In this document: piece by piece, positions 54,637 to 64,000 of the stretch | Numbering within the stretch: the stretch's first letter is position 1 | Layout of the letters: each line of letters begins with the position of its first letter | Origin: an uncultured Spartobacteria bacterium | Lineage (GTDB): Bacteria > Verrucomicrobiota > Verrucomicrobiia > Chthoniobacterales > Chthoniobacteraceae | Assembly: GCA_903901425.1 (NCBI GenBank) | Contig: CAIURC010000195.1 | Location: forward strand, 1-64,000 | DNA: 64,000 nucleotides | Direction of reading: 5' to 3' | The notes under the pieces: model-generated | The model's database searches: none | Told to the model about the DNA's origin: nothing | What the model saw: only the letters and a program-made list of their open reading frames with translations | Translations under genes and position numbers: made by a program

Positions 54637-55938
54637 ATGACACCCCGCATCCTGAACCCGAACCAACTCGACCGCCGGAGTTTTCTCCGGAACACCGCCG
54701 CACTGACCGCATTTGCGGCCGCGCCAGCCATTCTGCGCGGGGCTCCCAGCGACAAAATCCTCAAAGTCGCCCTGGTGGGCTGCGGCGGACGCGGCACTGG
54801 CGCCGCCAACCAGGTGTTGAACACCTATTCGCAAGGCCCGATCCAGATGACGGCCATGGCGGACATGTTTGAGGACCGCCTGACCACCTCGCTCAAAAAC
54901 CTCCAGGCCAACCACGCTGACCGGATTGACGTCCCCAAGGAACGTCAGTTCATTGGCTTGGACGCGATCGACAAAGTCCTTGCCACCGACGTGGACGTTG
55001 TCCTCCTCACCTCCCCTCCTGGATTCCGCCCGGAACACTTTGAAAAGGCGGTCAAAGCCGGCAAACACGCGTTTTGTGAGAAGCCCGTGGCCACCGATGC
55101 GCCGGGCGTCCGCCGATTTCTGGCTGCCGCTGCAGAATCCAAGGCCAAAGGCCTCGGGTGCCAGTCGGGCTTCTGTTGGCGCGCCAAGTATGCCGAGCGG
55201 GAAACCTATGGGCGTATTGAGAAAGGACTCATTGGCGAAGTCCGCGCGGCTTACGGCACCTACATGGGCGGCACCCCATGGGTAAAGGAGCGCAAACCGG
55301 AATGGAGCGACTTGGAGTACCAACTCCGCAACTGGATGTACTTCTGCTGGCTCTCCGGGGACCATCTCGTCGAGCAGGCGGTCCATACCGTGGACAAAAT
55401 GTCCTGGGCCTTCGGCGATGTCGCCCCAATCAGCGCCACAGGCCAGGGCGGCCGGCAGCAGCGCGTCGAGGAACAGTACGGCCACATCTACGACCATTTC
55501 ACCATCGTCTACGAATATCCCAACTCCGCCCGCGGCATCATCGCTTGCCGCCAGCAGCAGGGGTGCGCCGCCGACGTCTCCGACCACATCCTCGGCACCA
55601 AGGGATATGTCCGCAAAACCAGCGGCCGCCTTTACCGGATGGAGTCCGGATCTGATGCATGGAAGTTCGAGGGGCAGAACAACGACATGTACCAGACCGA
55701 GCATGACGAATTTGTCGCCTCCATCCGGGCCGGCAAACCCGTCAACTTCGCGGACAAACTCGCTCACTCCACCATGGTGGCCATCCTTGGACGCATGTCC
55801 GCATACACGGGCCAGACCATCACCTGGGAAGACGCCTGCAACTCCAAGGAAGACCTCCGCCCGCCGGGCCCCTTGGACTTCTCCTCCAAGCTCCCCTTCC
55901 CGCCGGTCCCCGTCCCCGGCCGGACCAAGTTCATCTAG
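54637..55938 (+). CDS. Gfo/Idh/MocA family oxidoreductase with Tat signal
   Basis: 433 residues from the ATG at 54637. Twin-arginine signal LDRRSFLRNTAALTAFAAAP, so exported folded, probably with bound NAD(P). NAD site KVALVGCGGRGTGAANQVL, then HAFCEKPVATDAPGVRRFL and a C-terminal domain with SGDHLVEQAVHTVDKM. Spaced 13 bases after the cytosolic Gfo/Idh gene. The pair (one inside, one outside) with a secreted DUF1080 protein suggests 3-keto-sugar chemistry in the periplasm (inference). Confidence 0.93.
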   Translation: MTPRILNPNQLDRRSFLRNTAALTAFAAAPAILRGAPSDKILKVALVGCGGRGTGAANQVLNTYSQGPIQMTAMADMFEDRLTTSLKNLQANHADRIDVPKERQFIGLDAIDKVLATDVDVVLLTSPPGFRPEHFEKAVKAGKHAFCEKPVATDAPGVRRFLAAAAESKAKGLGCQSGFCWRAKYAERETYGRIEKGLIGEVRAAYGTYMGGTPWVKERKPEWSDLEYQLRNWMYFCWLSGDHLVEQAVHTVDKMSWAFGDVAPISATGQGGRQQRVEEQYGHIYDHFTIVYEYPNSARGIIACRQQQGCAADVSDHILGTKGYVRKTSGRLYRMESGSDAWKFEGQNNDMYQTEHDEFVASIRAGKPVNFADKLAHSTMVAILGRMSAYTGQTITWEDACNSKEDLRPPGPLDFSSKLPFPPVPVPGRTKFI

Positions 55939-55973
55939 AACCGCAGAGGTTTTAAAAAGATCCTGACATCTCT

Positions 55974-56011
55974 CCCCCGGCCCATCCACATGGATGGGCC
56001 GGGGGATTTTG
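55974..56011 (+). terminator. Rho-independent terminator ending the Gfo/Idh cluster
   Basis: 14-bp perfect stem cccccggcccatcc / ggatgggccggggg (55974-55987 and 55992-56005), four-base loop acat, then atttt. Confidence 0.9.
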
Positions 56012-56048
56012 CTCACATCCAACCCCATCTGCGTTTACACTTCAGGGC

Positions 56049-56522
56049 ATGAAGTCCCATGAGGTGTTCCGTGAACTGTTCTCCACTGCTTCTCCCAAAG
56101 AAATCGCAGCAGAACTCGGGCTCTCCCTCTCCATGATCTACAAGTGGGCGGAACCTGCGGGCCCCGGCGGCAGCGGGACTCCCAACCCGTTGGACCGCAT
56201 CTCGACACTCCTCGGCCTCACCAACGATCCGCGGATTGCCCAGTGGATCTGCCAGCGGGCCGGTGGGTTCTTCACCAGAAACCCCCACGCCCCAGACGAT
56301 GACCAAGACTGTGTAGTCGCCGCCACCCAACAGATTGTCAGCGAATTCGCCGAACTTCTTTCCAGCATCGCCATCGCGGCGTCCGACAGCCAAATCACCG
56401 AAACCGAGTCCCGCCAGATCCGGGCCCGGTGGGAGCACCTCAAATCGGTGACAGAATCATTCGTGTGCTGCTGCGAAAACGGGAATTTCGAGCCGCTCAA
56501 GCATCCGGAAGACCGGCCCTGA
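56049..56522 (+). CDS. Phage CII-like helix-turn-helix regulator (putative)
   Basis: 157 residues. The N-terminal part reads VFRELFSTASPKEIAAELGLSLSMIYKWAEP, a small DNA-binding domain like phage regulatory CII proteins. The middle (ICQRAGGFFTRNP) and a helical C-terminus (QQIVSEFAELLSSIA, later ITETESRQIRARWEHLKS) also fit that family. No other phage gene is near, so it is probably a domesticated chromosomal regulator. It is isolated by a strong terminator upstream and a convergent neighbour 19 bases downstream. Confidence 0.75.
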   Translation: MKSHEVFRELFSTASPKEIAAELGLSLSMIYKWAEPAGPGGSGTPNPLDRISTLLGLTNDPRIAQWICQRAGGFFTRNPHAPDDDQDCVVAATQQIVSEFAELLSSIAIAASDSQITETESRQIRARWEHLKSVTESFVCCCENGNFEPLKHPEDRP

Positions 56523-56541
56523 AGGGCCTCTTTCTGCGGGA

Positions 56542-57429
56542 CTACTCGCCGTCTTCAGAGGACGCAGCGGAAGCGCCCGCCAGCAAATCGGGATCCTGCT
56601 CCAGGGCGTCAAAAAATGATCCGTACTTTGGGGCCCACCCCATGGACCGGAGTTTGGCGTTGCTGACCCGCTTGTGGGTCCAGCCGCGTTTGCGCCCAAG
56701 ATCCACCGGCCCGTACGGAGGCATCGGGCGGCCCAACTTTTCCGACAAGCCCTGGTACAACTCCTTCTGTGTGAGCGGGGTGTTGTCCGCGAGGTTGAAC
56801 ACCCCTGAGACATCCCGCTCCAGCAGAAAAGCGAGGCCGGAAGCGATATCATCCCGATGCACCTGATTGATCCAACGCGCCCCGTCGCCCTCCAGCACTG
56901 CCTCGCCCCCCAGAAACTTCCTGAGCAACACGGAGCGCCCCGGCCCGTAGATTCCCGCCAACCGCGCGCTGACCCCGCCAACTCCCACCACAAACTCCTC
57001 CGTTGCGCGCAACCAGCGCCCTGTCTCGCGGTCCGGTTCCGCGGGACTCTCCTCGCTCACCCAACCGCCGTCTGTCTGCGCATAGACCGACGTGCTGCTG
57101 GTAAATATCAACCGCGCACCAGGCGCCTTCGCCGCCAGATTCTTACAGCCCTGAAAATACACCCGCTCATAGGCTTCAGCCCCGCCCCTTCCTGAACTGG
57201 CCGAGTGCACCACTGCCTCGCATTCTGACAGCCCTGCCACCGCATCCAGACTCTCCAGATTTGCCAAGTCGCAGGAAAAAGCCTCAAACCCCTCCGCCCG
57301 AAGCCCCTCCGCAGACGCTTGGCCATAAGTTCCCGCCAGCACTTGCCACCCGCGTTCCCGCAGCAAACGCGCCAGCGCCAATCCCGCGAATCCGCAGCCC
57401 GCAACAAAAACCCGCCGGTTTCCCGTCTT
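56542..57429 (-). CDS. NAD-dependent epimerase/dehydratase family (extended SDR, YeeZ-like)
   Basis: 295 residues from the ATG at 57429, chosen because it starts 4 bases after the upstream stop (57434); an ATG at 57453 would overlap it. NAD site FVAGCGFAGLALARLLRERGW, SDR block LIFTSSTSVYAQ and a shortened Lys-less region EFVVGVGGVSARLAGIYGPGRS. The usual YxxxK pair is not clear, as in YeeZ-like members. Function unknown; paired with an aldo/keto reductase. Confidence 0.85.
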   Translation of the reverse strand, partial: KTGNRRVFVAGCGFAGLALARLLRERGWQVLAGTYGQASAEGLRAEGFEAFSCDLANLESLDAVAGLSECEAVVHSASSGRGGAEAYERVYFQGCKNLAAKAPGARLIFTSSTSVYAQTDGGWVSEESPAEPDRETGRWLRATEEFVVGVGGVSARLAGIYGPGRSVLLRKFLGGEAVLEGDGARWINQVHRDDIASGLAFLLERDVSGVFNLADNTPLTQKELYQGLSEKLGRPMPPYGPVDLGRKRGWTHKRVSNAKLRSMGWAPKYGSFFDALEQDPDLLAGASAASSEDGE

Positions 57430-57433
57430 CATC

Positions 57434-58399
57434 TCAGGGCAATGCGCCTCCACGCGCTACGGTCAAAAGTTCATACCAGTCCTCGCGCCCGAGATTCACA
57501 TGGACACTCTCCGCCGCCTCCAGAATCCGGGACGGCTTCGTGCTTCCGAGGATGGGAATGATTCCGCTCGGATGCGCCAACAACCATGCCAGCGCCACAG
57601 CCGTCCGGCTTTGACCCAGCTTCTGAGCCAATTGCCCAAGCACCGCCGCCACGGCGGCGGGACGGTACCCGCGTTGCCCCGGCAAAAGATCCACACCGCC
57701 GTCCCCAAGCAGCCCTGCGCCGAGCGGGCTCCATGCCATGGGCCGAATCCGGAGCCTCTGGCATTGGTCCAGAGTGCCGTCCTCAAAAGCAGCCAACTGG
57801 AGGAGACTGACCTCCACTTGGTTCACGACCAGAGGCAGATCCAAGTGCGCCTGAAGCAATTCCACCTGCGACGGCCGGAAATTGCTCACCCCAAACTCGC
57901 GGACCTTTCCTGAGCGATGCAACTCCTCGAAAGCGCGCGCCACCTCCTCAGGATTCATCAGGAAATCGGGGCGATGAATCTGATACAGGTCCAGAGTCTC
58001 CACCCTGAGCCGCCGGAGCGATCCCTCGCAGGAGTTCACAATGTGGCTGTACGAGGAGTCGTACCGGTAGGGCGCTCCCGGCCCGCTCTCCCCGGGAAGA
58101 CAGATCCCGCACTTGCTCGCGATGCGGATTTGATCCCTAAGACCCGTGCGTTCTGAGAGCAACTCCCCAAACACGCTCTCAGAACGGCCTCCGCAGTAAA
58201 TGTCGGCATGGTCAAACAAACGGATTCCGGCATCCAGAGCGGCATCCACAGCCGTCTGGGCTGTTGCACGATCACTGGCCGGATCCCCCGACACCGCCAG
58301 CCTCCAGCACCCATAAGCCAGATCCCGAGCCGCCTCCCGTATCCGATGTGAACCGGCCAAGGATTCCCCCGCCTTACCGTCAAAAACGCTGTTTCCCAT
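57434..58399 (-). CDS. Aldo/keto reductase (YdhF-like)
   Basis: 321 residues. TIM-barrel AKR: LAYGCWRLA, LFDHADIYCGGRSESVFGELL (catalytic Asp/Tyr), IASKCGICL (catalytic Lys), LDLYQIHRPDFLMNPEEVA (His) and IIPILGSTKPSRILEAAE (NADPH binding). The Asp/Tyr/Lys/His set is complete. YdhF-like enzymes reduce sugar-like aldehydes; substrate unknown. First gene of a two-gene unit with the SDR. Confidence 0.92.
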   Translation of the reverse strand: MGNSVFDGKAGESLAGSHRIREAARDLAYGCWRLAVSGDPASDRATAQTAVDAALDAGIRLFDHADIYCGGRSESVFGELLSERTGLRDQIRIASKCGICLPGESGPGAPYRYDSSYSHIVNSCEGSLRRLRVETLDLYQIHRPDFLMNPEEVARAFEELHRSGKVREFGVSNFRPSQVELLQAHLDLPLVVNQVEVSLLQLAAFEDGTLDQCQRLRIRPMAWSPLGAGLLGDGGVDLLPGQRGYRPAAVAAVLGQLAQKLGQSRTAVALAWLLAHPSGIIPILGSTKPSRILEAAESVHVNLGREDWYELLTVARGGALP

Positions 58400-58584
58400 C
58401 CTCGAACGCTAGCGGGGCCAGTGGCCCCCAATCAAGTCCGCCGCGCCCGGGTAGAATGCTGCGGCACCTCCAACTTCTGCTGTTTCCGGAAAAAGAGTCT
58501 TAGACCGGATTGACCTTCAGGCCCTTCCCCCCCATATTCCCCGCCCTTCATACACGGCTCACAGGTCAGAAACACCGACTGCAA

Positions 58585-60405
<1,821 letters not shown>

Positions 60406-60513
60406 GTCCCTGCCCACGGGCGGGAAATCATTCCGGAATCCGGACGGTTTTCAAACGGCACGGATCTGGACCGGGTCGGTGACCCCGGGCAGCATCCATC
60501 CATGGACGTCTGT

Positions 60514-61674
60514 CTACTCGGACTTGATGCGCCTCTCAACCCGGGCGCCAAGTCCCGTGTAGATCTCCCACGGAATGCTGCTGGCCCAACCGGCCATCTC
60601 GCCCACCCGGATCTCCCCCTGCTCCTGACGCCCAATCAGCACAGCCACGCTCCCCGCACGCACTCCTGACACGCCAGTGACGTCCACCATGATCTGGTCC
60701 ATGGTGATCCGCCCCAGCACGGGGCACCGCTTTCCACCGACAAGGACCTCGGCTCCCCGGCCCGACATTTGGCGGCGGTAACCGTCGGCATACCCCACTG
60801 CTAAAGTGGCAACCTGCATCGGCCGGGGCGTCACATATGTGCGCCCGTAGCTGATCCCACGCCCCGCCCCGAAATCCCGGACCAGAGTCACCCGGGTTTT
60901 CCATGCGAGCACGGGCTCCAGTTCCCCTTGAAACTCCGGCCGCGGCGACTCCCCGTACAGCATCAACCCCACCCGCGCGAGGTCGCCCGCATGCCCGGGA
61001 AATGCCAGAAGACCCGCGCTGTTTTCCACCTGCACCCGGGCTTGGGGAAAAAACCGGCCCACCAACTCACGGGCCAGAACATGAAATCGTTCCAACTGTG
61101 CGACGGTGTATTCGTCGTCCTCATCGGCACAGGGCAGATGCGACGCAATCGACTGCACACGGAGCCCGTCCAGCGAATGAATTGCTCCAGCCAGTGCCAC
61201 CGCATCTTCCTCCCAGACGCCCATCCGGCCCATGCCCGTGTCCAAACAAAAATGAACCGGGACTGCCCCCGTTGACCCAGCAGCCCGTGCATACGCGGAA
61301 GCCTCCTCCCAGCTTGAAATCATTGGCACACAGCCAGACGCCGCAATAGCCGGCCTCTCTGCGGGAAGCGCAGGACTCAAAATGGTGATGCACCGCCGAT
61401 CCACCCATTCCGGCAACTCCATCGCCTCCTTCAGGTTGGCCACGGCAAAATGCCGTACCTCCGCCCTCAAGGCTTCCACCACCAACCCCACACCGTGCCC
61501 ATACGCATTCGCCTTCACCACCGCCATGCACTCCGCTCCTGCCCCCAAACGCCCGGACGCTACCCGCGCATTTTTCACCAAGGCCCCAGGATCAATCTCT
61601 ACCCAGCAGCGTCCAAAATCTCTATCCCCGACCGCATATTCCGCCCCCGTGTTCTCAAGAAAACTGGCATTCAC
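60514..61674 (-). CDS. alr: Alanine racemase
   Basis: 386 residues. PLP lysine in VVKANAYGHG (Lys54), barrel motif FCLDTGMGRMG, and the second catalytic Tyr in GISYGRTYVT. C-terminal beta domain with CPVLGRITMDQIMVDVT. Makes D-alanine for peptidoglycan. It is convergent with typA. Confidence 0.95.
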   Translation of the reverse strand: MNASFLENTGAEYAVGDRDFGRCWVEIDPGALVKNARVASGRLGAGAECMAVVKANAYGHGVGLVVEALRAEVRHFAVANLKEAMELPEWVDRRCITILSPALPAERPAIAASGCVPMISSWEEASAYARAAGSTGAVPVHFCLDTGMGRMGVWEEDAVALAGAIHSLDGLRVQSIASHLPCADEDDEYTVAQLERFHVLARELVGRFFPQARVQVENSAGLLAFPGHAGDLARVGLMLYGESPRPEFQGELEPVLAWKTRVTLVRDFGAGRGISYGRTYVTPRPMQVATLAVGYADGYRRQMSGRGAEVLVGGKRCPVLGRITMDQIMVDVTGVSGVRAGSVAVLIGRQEQGEIRVGEMAGWASSIPWEIYTGLGARVERRIKSE

Positions 61675-61809
61675 CCCCCTTCCCTGCGTTATTTACCCGA
61701 GATTATCAATCCCCCGGCCATAAAACGAGCTTCCCAGCCCCGTTGTAGGCTTGCACTCCCGTTTCGCTGCTCCGATAAAGAAACGGGTCTCACGACCCTC
61801 CTTCACCGT

Positions 61810-62928
61810 ATGCGCAGACTCGCTTTTCTAATTCTGGTTTCTCCACTGATCGCAGCCGGTCCTTTGCTCGCTCAGGAGAGTGCAAATCCCAACTCGACTG
61901 CTCAGAAAAAGAAAACCACGCCTGCATCAGAGCCCGCTCGCACGCCCGCGCCGAGTCCTGCGAATGCAAAACCGCCCCAGCAAGACCCGGCATCGGTGAC
62001 TCCCTCCACCGAAGAAGCTGCTCCGGTGGAAAAGCGCCGCGGTCTTCTTAGTCTCTTCCGGAGGCGTACAGCTCCAGCCCAAGAGAATCCGGAAGCTGCT
62101 CTCCCGCAACCCACGCCTGCTGCGGCTCCTGGAGTCAGCGCTCCGAAGGCCACTCCGACTCCGAAGGCCACTCCGACTCCGAAGGCCACGCCCACTCCGA
62201 AGGCCACGCCCACTCCGAAGGCCACGCCCACTCCGAAGGCCACGCCCACTCCGAAAGCCGCGCCGACTCCGAAAGCCGCGCCGACTCCGAAGCCGACACC
62301 CACTCCGAAACCAGCGCCAGCAGCGAAGGCCGCGGACCAAACCCCGGTGGAACAGGGGCAGACAGCGACTCAGAAAACTTCCCCGCGTGATCAGGCTTCT
62401 CAAAAGCCTGCCCCCTCTGCAGATGGCCTTGTGGAAACCATTTCGCCCGCACCTGAGCAATCTCCCAAAAAACGCGGCTTCTTCGGGTGGCTATTCTCCT
62501 CAAAACCCAAGCCCACTCCTGTTCCGGCGACGCCCACGCCGATGCCCACGCCGATGCCTGCGAAGAAGGTTTCTACGGAACCCAAAAAACTGGAGCAACC
62601 GGTCCAGCGTCCGGCGACTGAGCAGGAGCCCAAGCCGCGGAAAACTCAGCCCACTCCCAAACCGGTGGCGAAAAAGTCCGTGAAATCTGTCGAGGACGAT
62701 GCCGCAGAGAAGGAGCGTTTCAACACTGCCAAGAGAAAGGCGATTGAGGTTGAGAGAATCCGCGAACTGAAAGCAGTCGCTGACAACGCCATGGGTGAAG
62801 ATGAAGGCCGAAAGGCGCTTCGGACCTACAACAAGGCGCTCTACGAGGAAATGCGCAAGATCGATCCAGAAATTACGGACCGGATCAACCAAATTGAGGC
62901 GGCCATCATGCGACGCCTCGCGGACTAA
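61810..62928 (+). CDS. Secreted Pro/Thr/Lys-repeat protein with helical C-terminus
   Basis: 372 residues from the ATG at 61810; the frame is open upstream across the alr promoter region. Signal peptide 2-22 (RRLAFLILVSPLIAAGPLLAQ). Low-complexity middle with tandem ATPTPK hexapeptides (residues about 114-161) and further PTPKP and KKRGFFGWLFSS-type segments. The last ~90 residues (about 285-372) form a charged helical domain (ERFNTAKRKAIEVERIREL). It may be a wall-spanning or stalk protein; function unknown. Confidence 0.85.
   Translation: MRRLAFLILVSPLIAAGPLLAQESANPNSTAQKKKTTPASEPARTPAPSPANAKPPQQDPASVTPSTEEAAPVEKRRGLLSLFRRRTAPAQENPEAALPQPTPAAAPGVSAPKATPTPKATPTPKATPTPKATPTPKATPTPKATPTPKAAPTPKAAPTPKPTPTPKPAPAAKAADQTPVEQGQTATQKTSPRDQASQKPAPSADGLVETISPAPEQSPKKRGFFGWLFSSKPKPTPVPATPTPMPTPMPAKKVSTEPKKLEQPVQRPATEQEPKPRKTQPTPKPVAKKSVKSVEDDAAEKERFNTAKRKAIEVERIRELKAVADNAMGEDEGRKALRTYNKALYEEMRKIDPEITDRINQIEAAIMRRLAD
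62149..62292 (+). repeat. 18-base in-gene tandem repeat encoding ATPTPK
   Basis: Eight in-frame units of 18 bases: two gccactccgactccgaag, four of the gccacgcccactccga type, then two gccgcgccgactccga variants. The unit is a multiple of three, so copy-number change keeps frame. Confidence 0.93.
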
Positions 62929-62984
62929 CAGGGCACGGACCCGGGCCATGATCCTCTGAGATTAGGCCTCGGCGTTTGATTTGC

Positions 62985-64000
62985 ATGGCTCACGAAAGCC
63001 GCCGTCGGTCTGTTCTGAGCCGGGTTCAGGCGATGATCCTCGTGTCCATGCTCCCGGGATCCACTTTGTTTTGCGACCAGCGTTCGACCGGCGCCGAACC
63101 TTCTGGCAACCGACTGGCCGGGGAGCGCTCGCCCTACCTTCTGCAGCATGCGCATCAGCCCGTGGCGTGGCTTCCTTGGGGGGAAGAGGCGTTCCAGAAG
63201 GCGGTCCGGGAGGACAAACCCATCTTCCTTTCCATCGGGTACTCCACCTGCCACTGGTGCCATGTGATGGCGCGCGAGTCGTTTGACGACCCGCGGACCG
63301 CCGAACTCCTGAACGCCTCTTTTGTCTGCATCAAGGTAGACCGGGAAGAGCGCCCCGACGTGGACCGGGTCTACATGACCTACGTGCAGGCCACCACCGG
63401 CGGTGGCGGCTGGCCCCTCTCTGTCTTCCTCACACCAACCCTTCATCCGTTCTTGGGCGGAACCTATTACCCGCCGGAAAACCGCGATGGACGCCCCGGT
63501 TTTCCCACCGTACTGCGGCGCATCTCCGAGGCTTGGAAAACCGAGCGAACCCAAATCGAATCACACTCCCGGGAGGTGATTGGCAAACTCAACGAACCCC
63601 CTCCGGAACCGGAGTCAAATCCTGCGGATCCAAAAACTCTCGCTGAAACTGCCCTCGGCCAGTACGTCCAGAGTTTCGATGAGGAACACGGCGGTTTTGG
63701 CCGGGCCCCAAAATTTCCGCGCCCGGTCAACCTGCGCCTCCTCCTCCGTCTGGCTGCCGATCCAAGCTTCAAGCAGCAGGACCGCCAACTGGCATCGGGA
63801 ATGGTACTCCATACCCTGCGCAAGATGGCAGGAGGCGGCATGAGAGATCATCTGGGAGGTGGGTTCCACCGTTACTCCACAGACCGGATCTGGCAGGTGC
63901 CTCACTTCGAGAAAATGCTCTATGACCAGGCCCAACTCGCGCAGGCCTACTTGGAAGCGTTTCAGTTTTCCAAGGACCCTTTTTTTGCGGAGGTGGCCCG
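62985..64000 (+). CDS. DUF255 / thioredoxin-fold protein (YyaL, SSP411-like), cut by right edge
   Basis: I translated this frame by hand from the ATG at 62985; it is open through the right edge (338 codons seen). The N-terminus is hydrophobic with a lipobox-like LPGSTLFC (residues 23-30), so export is likely. Then [20 protein letters not shown], the thioredoxin-like [14 protein letters not shown] with a CxxC pair, [14 protein letters not shown] and a [15 protein letters not shown] run, then [15 protein letters not shown], all hallmarks of the DUF255 family (about 650-700 residues when whole, with an alpha/alpha barrel domain after the thioredoxin domain). Function not established. Confidence 0.93.
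   Translation, partial: MAHESRRRSVLSRVQAMILVSMLPGSTLFCDQRSTGAEPSGNRLAGERSPYLLQHAHQPVAWLPWGEEAFQKAVREDKPIFLSIGYSTCHWCHVMARESFDDPRTAELLNASFVCIKVDREERPDVDRVYMTYVQATTGGGGWPLSVFLTPTLHPFLGGTYYPPENRDGRPGFPTVLRRISEAWKTERTQIESHSREVIGKLNEPPPEPESNPADPKTLAETALGQYVQSFDEEHGGFGRAPKFPRPVNLRLLLRLAADPSFKQQDRQLASGMVLHTLRKMAGGGMRDHLGGGFHRYSTDRIWQVPHFEKMLYDQAQLAQAYLEAFQFSKDPFFAEVA

Overview
This 64 kb window is GC-rich chromosomal DNA that looks like a free-living, heterotrophic member of the Verrucomicrobiota. The main clues are a TIGR04073-type protein (a family I know from exosortase-bearing Verrucomicrobia), a two-domain DUF1080 (3-keto-disaccharide hydrolase) protein coupled to Gfo/Idh/MocA oxidoreductases (one with a Tat signal), a NupG-type MFS permease, a very large secreted Ig/Calx-beta protein, and a plant-like PFK. 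Lineage below phylum cannot be fixed from sequence reading alone.

Layout. (1) 1-7102, minus strand: a tightly packed trio in the order TIR/deoxyribosyltransferase-like cytosolic protein, secreted SUMF1-fold protein, giant secreted Ig-repeat protein. The giant runs off the left edge. (2) 7103-18250 is an accessory region. It holds gene-poor stretches, a dispersed repeat in two copies, three toxin-antitoxin loci (at least two with broken toxin genes), remnants of IS21 and IS3 elements, and small stress genes (CsbD and a frameshifted DUF3309 protein). In the middle sits an intact cAMP-type signalling cassette: a cyclic-nucleotide-binding histidine kinase followed by a 1335-residue cyclase built like animal soluble adenylyl cyclase (two cyclase domains, AAA ATPase, TPR-like tail). 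(3) 18420-31902: a secreted caspase-fold/TPR protein, an NlpC/P60-like lipoprotein, an ECF sigma/anti-sigma operon, RlmN, an ankyrin-L,D-transpeptidase fusion, an HD/OB nuclease-like protein, then a plus-strand run of 2-hydroxyacid dehydrogenase, aldehyde dehydrogenase, AsmA-like membrane protein and a type II secretion F protein. (4) 32065-46149 is mostly housekeeping: SufT, NifU-like and rhodanese-like genes; Psd and PssA for phosphatidylethanolamine; PFK with a CrtC-like protein; Mn/Fe superoxide dismutase; tRNA-Leu(CAA); flotillin FloA with a partner; a rhomboid protease; an RlmD-type methyltransferase; and the TIGR04073 protein. (5) 46473-64000: alpha-glucan phosphorylase, sugar isomerase and RibD-C reductase; the MFS / DUF1080 / Gfo-Idh sugar cluster; a CII-like regulator; an SDR/aldo-keto reductase pair; TypA/BipA; alanine racemase; a Pro/Thr/Lys-repeat secreted protein; and a thioredoxin-fold DUF255 protein cut by the right edge.

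Two large genes touching the window edges (1-5376 minus; 62985-64000 plus) have no stop codon inside the window and are easy to miss. Several apparent frameshifts (HicA, DUF3309, the C-terminus of the 2-hydroxyacid dehydrogenase) can each be repaired by adding one base. They could therefore be real decay or homopolymer errors, and raw reads would decide.
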